This document shows positions 26,033-33,998 of a stretch of DNA of 40,123 nt, piece by piece (position 1 is the stretch's first letter; the number at the start of each line of letters is the position of its first letter). The stretch comes from Lysobacterales bacterium (GTDB taxonomy: Bacteria; Pseudomonadota; Gammaproteobacteria; Xanthomonadales; SZUA-36). A program made the translations under genes and the position numbers. The notes below the pieces were generated by a model. The model had not been told where the DNA came from. It was given only the letters and a program-made list of their open reading frames with translations, and searched no databases. The stretch is from positions 1-40,123 of the forward strand of contig WTJD01000191.1 of the NCBI GenBank assembly GCA_011524975.1. Direction: 5' to 3'.

Positions 26033-28129
26033 ATGAGCACAATCAATCCCAAGTACCAGGTGCTGTTCGAACCCGTGCAGATTGGCCCGGTGACCGCGCC
26101 CAACCGCTTCTACCAGGTGCCTCACGCCAGCGGAATGACCGAAGCCAACCCCAGGGTGCGCGCGGCATTCAGGGGCGCGAAGGCCGAGGGCGGCTGGGGC
26201 GTGGTGAGCACCGGGGCTGTTTCCACGCACCCCTCTTCGGATGATTCACCCCTGCCATTCGGTCGGCTTTGGGACAGCAACGACATCAAATCGCACGCGA
26301 TGGCGACCGACGCCATCCATGCGCACGGCTCGCTGGCCGCGGTCGAACTGTGGCACGGAGGCGCCTCGGTGATGAACCGAACCTCGCGCATCCCCGGCTA
26401 TTCGCCCTCAGGTATCCCCTGGGCAGCCACGCATGTGGGTTTCATGGGGCACCAGCGCCCCCGCGCAATGGATGCCCGGGACATCAGGGATGTGATCGGG
26501 TGGCAGGCGACGGCGGCCCGGCGGGCCCGTCAGGCAGGCTACGACATCGTTTATGTTTACGCGGGCATGGGTTACCTGGGCTACCAGTTCCTGTTGGAGG
26601 AATACAACCAGCGTACGGATGCCTATGGTGGCTCGGTGGCGAATCGCTGTCGCTTCGTCCGGGAGTTGCTGGAGGCCACCCGGGACGAGGTTGGCGACCG
26701 CTGCGGCGTGGCCTTGCGCATCAGCCTGGAGGAATTGCGCGGCAAGCCCAGCGAGCACTATGCCTCGGAGGCGCACGAGGTGGTGGCGCTGATGGCGGAC
26801 GTGCCTGATCTCTGGGACGTGAAGATGGATTCCAGCCCGACCGACTGTGGTGCTTCCCGGTTCAGGCCGGAAGGCGCGCATGAGCCGGTGATTGATTTTG
26901 TCAAGCAGGTGACCGACCGGCCGGTGGTCGGAGTGGGTCGCTTCACATCTCCCGACACCATGGTTTCGCAGGTGCGCCGTGGCGTGCTGGACTTGATCGG
27001 TGGCGCGCGGCCCTCGATCGCCGACCCGTTTCTGCCCAACAAGATTCGCGAGGGGCGGGAGGACGAAATCCGGGAATGCATCGGCTGCAATATCTGCATC
27101 TCCAGCTGGCATGATGGCGTGCCCGTGCGCTGCACCCAGAACCCCACGGCTGGGGAGGAGTGGCGCCGCGGCTGGCACCCTGAGCGCGTTCCTCCGGCCG
27201 GCAGCGACGAACGGGTGCTGGTCATCGGTTCCGGTCCGGCCGGTCTGGAAGCAGCATTGACCGCGGCCCGTCGGGGTTACGACGTGACGCTGGCGGAGCG
27301 TTCGGAAAAACTGGGTGGTCGGCTCCTGTTCGAAACGGCTTTGCCCGGACTGTCGACCTGGGGCCGGGTGCGCGACTACCGCTTGCAGGCGCTTCGGCAA
27401 ATGGGCAATGTCGAGCTGTATCCTGCCAGCGAAATGGGCATGGACGATGTCCTGGCGATGGATCACGGGCACGTGTTGGTCGCGACCGGCTCCTCATGGA
27501 CCCGGCACCTGTACACCTCGCTCGAAATTCCGGTGGGTGAACTGGAGGGTCCGGCGGTCTTTACCCCCGATGACCTGGCCACGGGCGCAGTTCCCGAGGG
27601 ACCCGCTCTGGTCTACGATTTCGACAATTTCTACATGGGTGGCGTCATCGCTGAGCACCTGGCGGCGCGGGGTATTTCCGTCAGCTATGCCACGCCGGCG
27701 GGGCACGCATCGGCCTGGACCATCATGACCAACGAACAGCCTTTTGTGCACCAGGCGCTTCATGAGCATGGGATCGGGCTGAGCACGCTGAGTTTGCTCA
27801 AGGGTTTTGACGGGCAGACGGCCACGCTTGCCAACATCTTTACCGGTGCCGAGCAGGCTGTCGAGGCGCGCTCAGTGGTGCTCGTGGGCCACCGCACGGC
27901 CAATGACGAACTGTATCGGCGGCTGATGAGCCGGGAAGCGGCGTTTTCCGACGCAGGTATCGTCTCGGTCCAGTGCATCGGTGACGCGCTGGCGCCCGGC
28001 GCGATTGTTCACGCGGTGCATTCGGGGCATTTGCATGCCCGCGGCCTGGATATGACCGAAGATCCGATCTACCAACGCGATATACCCATTGCAATCGACC
28101 CGCCAGGCCCGGCCTGGCGGGACGGCTGA
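26033..28129 (+). CDS. Trimethylamine/dimethylamine dehydrogenase-like flavoprotein (OYE-type FMN domain + 4Fe-4S + FAD/NAD-binding domain)
   Basis: NRFYQVPHASGM, ARPSIADPFLPNKIREGR, 4Fe-4S motif CIGCNICISSWHDGVPVRCTQNPTAGEEWRRGWHPE, Rossmann RVLVIGSGPAGLEAALTAARRGYDVTLAE. Start ATG 26033 (MSTINPKYQVLFEP). Confidence 0.9.
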   Translation: MSTINPKYQVLFEPVQIGPVTAPNRFYQVPHASGMTEANPRVRAAFRGAKAEGGWGVVSTGAVSTHPSSDDSPLPFGRLWDSNDIKSHAMATDAIHAHGSLAAVELWHGGASVMNRTSRIPGYSPSGIPWAATHVGFMGHQRPRAMDARDIRDVIGWQATAARRARQAGYDIVYVYAGMGYLGYQFLLEEYNQRTDAYGGSVANRCRFVRELLEATRDEVGDRCGVALRISLEELRGKPSEHYASEAHEVVALMADVPDLWDVKMDSSPTDCGASRFRPEGAHEPVIDFVKQVTDRPVVGVGRFTSPDTMVSQVRRGVLDLIGGARPSIADPFLPNKIREGREDEIRECIGCNICISSWHDGVPVRCTQNPTAGEEWRRGWHPERVPPAGSDERVLVIGSGPAGLEAALTAARRGYDVTLAERSEKLGGRLLFETALPGLSTWGRVRDYRLQALRQMGNVELYPASEMGMDDVLAMDHGHVLVATGSSWTRHLYTSLEIPVGELEGPAVFTPDDLATGAVPEGPALVYDFDNFYMGGVIAEHLAARGISVSYATPAGHASAWTIMTNEQPFVHQALHEHGIGLSTLSLLKGFDGQTATLANIFTGAEQAVEARSVVLVGHRTANDELYRRLMSREAAFSDAGIVSVQCIGDALAPGAIVHAVHSGHLHARGLDMTEDPIYQRDIPIAIDPPGPAWRDG
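28099..28121. repeat. Perfect inverted repeat CCCGCCAGGCC-C-GGCCTGGCGGG inside the 3' end of the TMADH-like CDS
   Basis: 11-bp arms, 1-nt centre, between convergent genes ending at 28129(+) and 28131(-). Confidence 0.8.
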
Positions 28130-28130
28130 T

Positions 28131-28952
28131 TCAGTCCTGATCCAGGCTTCGGTTTTTGAAGTAGGCCGCGTGATCGACGGGGCGAAATTCGCTCTCCTGT
28201 CGCTCGATGGCTGAAGGAATACCCGAGTTACGCCTCGTTCGACCGGCGCTCTGCTTGAATCCAGGGCCGCTCAAATCCTCGTCACACTGCAAGCAGGCAT
28301 TCAGCGAGCCGACGGGCAGGTTGTTCGGAGCAGGGTAGCGGTGCAGCAGCAGGTTCAGGGCTCCGTATGTCTTGACGCAGGCATCGCGGCAGCGCTCTTG
28401 GGTGTTGATCGCGTTGTATGTCCAACTCTCGGCGCAGGCCTCGGTAAAGCCGATCTGTTCCACGAAACAGCGCTTGATCCGGACTGCGCCGGATTTACGT
28501 GAGCAGCGGCGGGCGGGCGTGGTCAGGTCCGGCTGTTCCAGGTACACGGCCAGGTCGCTGAGTGTCGAGCAGCTTCCGCAGCGGCCGAAGTGGGTCAGGA
28601 TCGCGCCGCTGGTCTCCATCTCTTCGATGGAAGGGAAAGATCCAAGCGCGTAAGCCAGCGGGTCATCATCGGCAAAACGCACAGCGCATACTGCGCTGGA
28701 GGGTGTGCCGTCACGCGGCGTTGCATCCGGTTGATCGCTACTCGAGTAAGGGTTTTTCACCAGGAATGCGCCCGACCCGGGCGAATCGGTGCCCGCGGCC
28801 TCGATGACGTCCTCGAGATTGGTCAGGCGGGTCTCGCGCAGACGCTCAAAGAGGTCTTCCGCTGCCGCCGGGGTGGCGCACATCATGGGCAGGAGGAAGC
28901 AGAGGGCCAGCGCACACGAAAACGGGCTGTTGTTGCTGATTGTTGAAATCAT
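28131..28952 (-). CDS. Secreted Cys-rich hypothetical protein
   Basis: Signal peptide MISTISNNSPFSCALALCFLLPMMCATPAAA; mature region with 10 Cys (FGRCGSCSTLSDLAVYLEQPDLTTPARRC...KRC...GFTEACAESWTYNAINTQERCRDAC...ACLQC). Confidence 0.72.
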   Translation of the reverse strand: MISTISNNSPFSCALALCFLLPMMCATPAAAEDLFERLRETRLTNLEDVIEAAGTDSPGSGAFLVKNPYSSSDQPDATPRDGTPSSAVCAVRFADDDPLAYALGSFPSIEEMETSGAILTHFGRCGSCSTLSDLAVYLEQPDLTTPARRCSRKSGAVRIKRCFVEQIGFTEACAESWTYNAINTQERCRDACVKTYGALNLLLHRYPAPNNLPVGSLNACLQCDEDLSGPGFKQSAGRTRRNSGIPSAIERQESEFRPVDHAAYFKNRSLDQD

Positions 28953-29002
28953 GACGTCCGAGTATACCGAGCGGAAGACGCCCATGTGGGCTTGCGTGGC
29001 CT

Positions 29003-29779
29003 TTAGTCTTCCGGCTTGCCTGACAAGGTCGCCAGGAAGGGCGGGAAAAACTCAGCAAGCGCCCAGTTTTCGGCGGTGTCTTCGTAGAGATCCAGCAGGC
29101 GGAATCCGGCACGCAACTGCCCCCCGATCTGCGCCTCCAGTGAATGGCTGAATTCCAGGGGCTCGCCGCTGGCCTGATGACGGGCCAGGTCGGCCGGGTC
29201 TCTGGATTCAAGGTCGGAGTAGGGCAGCCGGAATTTCCACCGCAGCGCATCCTCGCCGGTTGCGTCGGGATCAAACCCGAACAGCACCGGGTTGCAGAAA
29301 CCGGTTAACAGGCGGCCGCCCGGCTTGAGTACCCGAAAGGCCTCGCGCCAGACCGGCTGAATGTCCTCCACAAAGCAATTCGAAACCGGATTGAATACGA
29401 GGTCGAAAGACGCTTCGGGAAATCGCGAGAGATCCTGCATCAGCCCCAACTCGGTGACGAGATCCAGGTTATGCCGCTCGGCGACCTGTCTGTCGCGGTC
29501 GAGCTGGGCGGGTGAGTTGTCCAGGATGGTGACACGCGCGCCGGCCGCGGCGAACAGCGGCCCCTGCTGTCCCCCGCCTGAGGCGAGGCCCAGTATCTCT
29601 TGTCCCGCAATGGGGCCGAACCAGTCTTGCGGAACGGGCTTGAGCGGGGTGAGGACCACCGACCAGTTTCCCTGCCGGGCCTGTGCGATCAGCTCATCGC
29701 TGACCGGGACCGTCCATTCGTTGCCCTTGCCTGCCATGTGGTCCCAGGCTTTGCGGTTGTACTCTGATACATCACTCAT
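29003..29779 (-). CDS. Class I SAM-dependent methyltransferase
   Basis: EILGLASGGGQQGPLFAAAGARVTILDNSPAQLDRDR; FDLVFNPVSNCFVEDIQPVWREAFRVLKPGGRLLTGFCNP. Start MSDVSEYNRKAWDHMA at 29779. Confidence 0.9.
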   Translation of the reverse strand: MSDVSEYNRKAWDHMAGKGNEWTVPVSDELIAQARQGNWSVVLTPLKPVPQDWFGPIAGQEILGLASGGGQQGPLFAAAGARVTILDNSPAQLDRDRQVAERHNLDLVTELGLMQDLSRFPEASFDLVFNPVSNCFVEDIQPVWREAFRVLKPGGRLLTGFCNPVLFGFDPDATGEDALRWKFRLPYSDLESRDPADLARHQASGEPLEFSHSLEAQIGGQLRAGFRLLDLYEDTAENWALAEFFPPFLATLSGKPED

Positions 29780-31121
29780 GAGGGCTGCCCCCGTCAGGTT
29801 TGGATAGCGCGCCCGACAGTGAGGGCGTCTCACCGGGGCGGCGAACGATCTGCCCGCCGATCATCACGAAGCCGACCCGTTCCAACGTCGAGATGTCTTT
29901 GAGCGGGTTGCCGGGCACGGCAATGATGTCTGCGAGTTTGCCCGCCTCCAGGGTGCCCAGCCGGTCGTCCCATTCGAGCATCTCGGCCGCCACGCGGGTG
30001 CCGGCCCGGATGGCGTCCATCTCGGAGAGGCCCGCTTCCACCAGCACGGCGAATTCGCGGGCGAAAACCCCGGTATCGGGTACCGGCGTGCTGCCGAGAT
30101 CCAGTCCCACAACGACCTTCACACCCGCGCGATGGGCCTGGCCGATGAGCCGCAGCCACTCATCGCGGTACTGGAGATAGGGGTCATCATTCTTGGCCTG
30201 GGCCAGCAGCTTGTCGGAGCCGGCGTAGTAATCACCCACATAAATGGTGGGGACGTAGAACGTGCCGTGTTCGACCATCAGTTCGATGGATTCATCATCC
30301 AGGTAGGTGCCATGCTCGATGGAGCGCGCGCCCGCCCGGATAGCGGCATTGATGCCCGCGGTGGCGTGCGCGTGTGCGGCGACCGGAACACCCTGACGCC
30401 CGGCCTCGGCCATGGCGGCTGCCAGTTCCTCGGGGCTCATGGCCAGGTTTTTAGGGTCGCCTCCGACCGCGTGAAAGGCACCGGTGACCATCAGCTTGAT
30501 CCAATCGGACCCGTACATAACCTCCCTGCGCACGGCCTTGATCATGGCCTGCGGCCCGTCAACGATCAGCCCGTCCGGCGTGACGCCCTGTTCCGGTGAG
30601 ATGAAATGCATATCCCCGCCGCCGCCGGTGGTGGAGATGTAATGCGCGGCCCCGGTCAGGCGCGGGGCGGTGAACAGGCCTTCGGCGATGGCCCGCTTCA
30701 GGTCCATATTGCCGTAGTAAACATCGCCGTCGCCCATGACGCGAACCGTGGTCCATCCGGCCAGCAGCCAGGACTGCAGCGCGGCCAGGCTGCGCAGTGT
30801 CTTGTAGGCCGATGAGGCCTGCAGGTGCGCGTTTTGATAGTCGTCGGCATAGAGTTGGGGATGCTCATGCGCATTGATCATGCCCGGCATCAGCGTCATG
30901 TCGCCGAGTTCTATGACCTGGGAGCCTGCGGGAATGACATCCCTGCCGCCCACCGCAACGATGTTCTCACCCTCGATAACGACCGCCGCGTCATTGATGG
31001 CTCGATCAGATACGCCGTCGATCAGGCGATCTGCCACCAGCGCGACGGTTCCCGCATGCGCGACGATGCTCAACAACAGCGAGGCGGTGACTGCGGCAGT
31101 GATCAGTAAAAAGTGTCTCAT
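29772..31121 (-). CDS. Exported amidohydrolase-family (imidazolonepropionase-like) metal-dependent hydrolase
   Basis: Signal peptide MRHFLLITAAVTASLLLSIVAHA; MPGMINAHEHPQLY (HxH), PVAAHAHATAGINAAIRAGARSIEHGTYLDDE, GTLEAGKLADIIAVPGNPLKDI. Confidence 0.92.
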   Translation of the reverse strand: MRHFLLITAAVTASLLLSIVAHAGTVALVADRLIDGVSDRAINDAAVVIEGENIVAVGGRDVIPAGSQVIELGDMTLMPGMINAHEHPQLYADDYQNAHLQASSAYKTLRSLAALQSWLLAGWTTVRVMGDGDVYYGNMDLKRAIAEGLFTAPRLTGAAHYISTTGGGGDMHFISPEQGVTPDGLIVDGPQAMIKAVRREVMYGSDWIKLMVTGAFHAVGGDPKNLAMSPEELAAAMAEAGRQGVPVAAHAHATAGINAAIRAGARSIEHGTYLDDESIELMVEHGTFYVPTIYVGDYYAGSDKLLAQAKNDDPYLQYRDEWLRLIGQAHRAGVKVVVGLDLGSTPVPDTGVFAREFAVLVEAGLSEMDAIRAGTRVAAEMLEWDDRLGTLEAGKLADIIAVPGNPLKDISTLERVGFVMIGGQIVRRPGETPSLSGALSKPDGGSPHE

Positions 31122-31241
31122 TTTTTATCCACTGGGTCCGGCGTGCGCATCAGTATAGGTAATCAGGCCAATGTGCGACTACGGTTGGCCAGGTGGGCCG
31201 GCCTCACGGTATGCTGGAGGCGCACGACACAGAGCACAAGA

Positions 31242-32528
31242 ATGAATACACGTCCAAGCACGGTGCGTTGGCGCATCATGGCCATATTGATCCTGGCCAG
31301 TTTCGTTTCCTATGTCCTCAGGGGCAATCTTTCTATCGCGCCGCAGTCCATGATGCTGGATCTCGGCCTCAGCGAGGTGCAGTGGGGCTGGGTGATGGCG
31401 GCGTTCCCGGCCGGCTACGCGCTGTTTCAGTTCCCTGGCGGTGTATTTGCCGACAAATTCGGCCCGCGCCGCGCCCTGATGCTGATCGCCATTGCCTGGG
31501 CCGTGCTGACCGTGGCCACGGCCGCGGTGCCCGGGCCGGGGGCGGCGGCGCCCTGGCTGATCATCGGCAGCCTCATCGTGATCCGCTTCCTGGTGGGTGC
31601 GGCCCATGCGCCGATCTTTCCAACCGTCAACAGCTTTGTGCAGCGCTGGTTCCCGGTGGGTGGCTGGGCGTTTCCCACCGGGTTGTCCAGTACCGGCCTG
31701 ACGCTGGGCTTCGCGGCCACGGCGCCGGCCCTGACCTGGATGATCCTGCAATTGGGCTGGCGCGAATCCTTTCTCTGGTTGGCGCCGACTGCGCTGGGCG
31801 TGGCTGTGCTGTGGTGGTGGTATGCCAGGGACAAACCCTCTGAGCACCGGGGCGTCAACGAGGCCGAGATCGAGTTGATCGAGGCCGGCAAGCACAGCGG
31901 CCCGAGCCAGGATGAGGGCCCGAGGGCCTGGCTGCAGGTACTGAAGAACCGCGATGTCCTGCTGGTCATGCTCAGCTACTCTTGCATGAATTTCGTTTTC
32001 TATGACGTGTTCAGCTGGTTTTTCTACTATCTGGCCAGCGTGCGCGAATATCCCGAGCAGACCGTCGGTTGGGTGGTTTCCAGCCAGTGGATTGCCGGTG
32101 GCGTCGGCGCGGCACTGGGTGGCTGGGTCTGTGACCGCCTGTGCAGGCGCATCGGCCTGCGCTGGGGCTGCCGTTGGCCGGTGGTGGTGGGAATGCTGGT
32201 CTCGGGCAGCCTGTTGATTTTTGGCACCTTGAGCAGCCAGCCCCAACTCGCCGTGGCGGCATTCGTGATCTGCTTCTTCTTTAACCAGCTCACGGAGGCG
32301 CCTTACTGGGCCACCACGATTGCCATCGGCGGTGAGCATGCCGGCGCGGCGGGTGGCGTGATGAACACCGGCGCCAACGTCATGGGCGTCATCAATGCCA
32401 TGCTGGTGCCGTTCACGGCCCAGGCGCTGGGCTGGGAGTTCGCCATGGCCATGGGTGGGATCTTCGCGTTTGTCGGCGCCGGGCTGATGCTGATGGTGCG
32501 GGCCGACCGCAGATTCGATGAAAGCTGA
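31242..32528 (+). CDS. MFS transporter
   Basis: 12-TM MFS pattern: WGWVMAAFPAGYALFQFPGGVFADKFGPRRALMLIAIAWAV; GGWVCDRLCRRIGLRWGCR. Start ATG 31242 preferred. Confidence 0.92.
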   Translation: MNTRPSTVRWRIMAILILASFVSYVLRGNLSIAPQSMMLDLGLSEVQWGWVMAAFPAGYALFQFPGGVFADKFGPRRALMLIAIAWAVLTVATAAVPGPGAAAPWLIIGSLIVIRFLVGAAHAPIFPTVNSFVQRWFPVGGWAFPTGLSSTGLTLGFAATAPALTWMILQLGWRESFLWLAPTALGVAVLWWWYARDKPSEHRGVNEAEIELIEAGKHSGPSQDEGPRAWLQVLKNRDVLLVMLSYSCMNFVFYDVFSWFFYYLASVREYPEQTVGWVVSSQWIAGGVGAALGGWVCDRLCRRIGLRWGCRWPVVVGMLVSGSLLIFGTLSSQPQLAVAAFVICFFFNQLTEAPYWATTIAIGGEHAGAAGGVMNTGANVMGVINAMLVPFTAQALGWEFAMAMGGIFAFVGAGLMLMVRADRRFDES

Positions 32529-32626
32529 TCAAACGGGACGATTCGATGGCGATCAGACTGGCGCGATGAGCTGACCGCGATTTAACATGAGCGTTTACGA
32601 GACGAGTGGCGCAGCAGGAGTATTGA

Positions 32627-33991
32627 ATGAGTTCCGAAACCCGTCAATGGCAGCAGGCCGACAGTGATCACTACCTGCACCCTTTTACCGATCATCACGA
32701 TCTGGGGACAAAGGGCGCGCGCATCATCACGCGTGCCGAAGGTGTCTATATTTTCGACTCCGAGGGCCACCAGATTCTAGACGGCATGTCCGGCCTGTGG
32801 TGTGTCTCCATGGGCTACGGGCGCAAGGACCTGATCGAGGCGGGCTACCGGCAGATGCAGGAGTTGCCCTACTACAACAGTTTTTTCCAGACATCTCACC
32901 CGCCGGCCATCGAATTGTCCGAGTTGCTGGCGGAGGTTAGCCCACCTGGTTTTGAGCTCACTTTTTTCACCGGTTCCGGCTCCGAGGCCAACGACACGGT
33001 GATCAAGCTGGTGCGTCGCTATTGGGACCTCGTCGGCCAGCCCCAGAAAAAAGTGTTCATCAGCCGTAAGAACGCCTACCACGGCAGCACGGTGGCCGCG
33101 GGCACCCTGGGCGGAATGGGGCCGATGCATGAGCAGACCGGCGACATGGTCAACCATGTCACGCACATTGAGCAGCCCTATCATTTTGGCCTGGGCGGGG
33201 ATCTTTCCCCCGAAGCGTTCGGCTTGCAGCAGGCGCGATTACTGGAGGAAAAAATACAGGAGCTTGGACCGGAGAATGTCGCGGCGTTTATCGGTGAGCC
33301 GGTACAGGGTGCGGGCGGGGTCATTATTCCACCCGACAACTACTGGCCCGAGATACAGCGTATCTGCCGCGCTTACGACATCCTGATGGTGAATGACGAG
33401 GTCATCACCGGCTACTGCCGGCTGGGTGAGTGGTTCGGGGCCACGAGGATGGGCGTCGAACCCGACCTCATGCCCTTCGCCAAAGGCGTCACCTCCGGTT
33501 ATCTGCCGCTGGGCGGCGTCCTGGTGGGCTCCCGCGTGGGCGAAGTGATCTCGAGCCAGGGGGGTGAATTTGCGCACGGTTACACCTACTCTGGCCACCC
33601 GGCAGCCTGCGCCGTGGCCATTGCCAATATCCGCGCCATGCGCGAAGAGAACATCGCGGCCAGGGTCAAAACAGACATCGGCCCTTACTTCAACGAACGA
33701 TGGTCGACCCTGGCGGAGCATCCGATCGTTGGAGAAGCGCGCAGTATCGGAATGGTGGGCGCGCTGGAGATCGTCAGCGACAAGTCCAGCCGGGCGCGAT
33801 TCCACAAGGATCTCAACACGGGTACGCGCTGTCGGGATTTCTGTTTTGAGAACGGGCTGGTCATGCGCGCCGTTGGCGACAGTATGATCGTCTCTCCGCC
33901 GCTCGTGTCCGAAAAAGCGCACATCGATGAACTGGTGGAGAAAGCCTGGCGGAGCCTGGATCAAACGCTGGAGGCGGTGTCACAGGGCTGA
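32627..33991 (+). CDS. Class III PLP-dependent aminotransferase (putrescine/omega-amino acid:pyruvate aminotransferase-like)
   Basis: FFTGSGSEANDTVIKLVRRYWDLVGQPQKKVFISRKNAYHGSTVAAGTLGG; ILMVNDEVITGYCRLGEWFG; FAKGVTSGYLPLGG (PLP Lys); HGYTYSGHPAACAVAIANI. Confidence 0.93.
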   Translation: MSSETRQWQQADSDHYLHPFTDHHDLGTKGARIITRAEGVYIFDSEGHQILDGMSGLWCVSMGYGRKDLIEAGYRQMQELPYYNSFFQTSHPPAIELSELLAEVSPPGFELTFFTGSGSEANDTVIKLVRRYWDLVGQPQKKVFISRKNAYHGSTVAAGTLGGMGPMHEQTGDMVNHVTHIEQPYHFGLGGDLSPEAFGLQQARLLEEKIQELGPENVAAFIGEPVQGAGGVIIPPDNYWPEIQRICRAYDILMVNDEVITGYCRLGEWFGATRMGVEPDLMPFAKGVTSGYLPLGGVLVGSRVGEVISSQGGEFAHGYTYSGHPAACAVAIANIRAMREENIAARVKTDIGPYFNERWSTLAEHPIVGEARSIGMVGALEIVSDKSSRARFHKDLNTGTRCRDFCFENGLVMRAVGDSMIVSPPLVSEKAHIDELVEKAWRSLDQTLEAVSQG

Positions 33992-33998
33992 ATCCGGC

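Noticed and set aside
26408-27472. 354-aa minus-strand ORF inside the TMADH-like gene
   Set aside because: Shadow ORF opposite a well-supported flavoprotein CDS.
31179-32339. 386-aa minus-strand ORF inside the MFS transporter gene
   Set aside because: Shadow ORF; composition (His/Gln/Arg/Pro-rich) is not protein-like.
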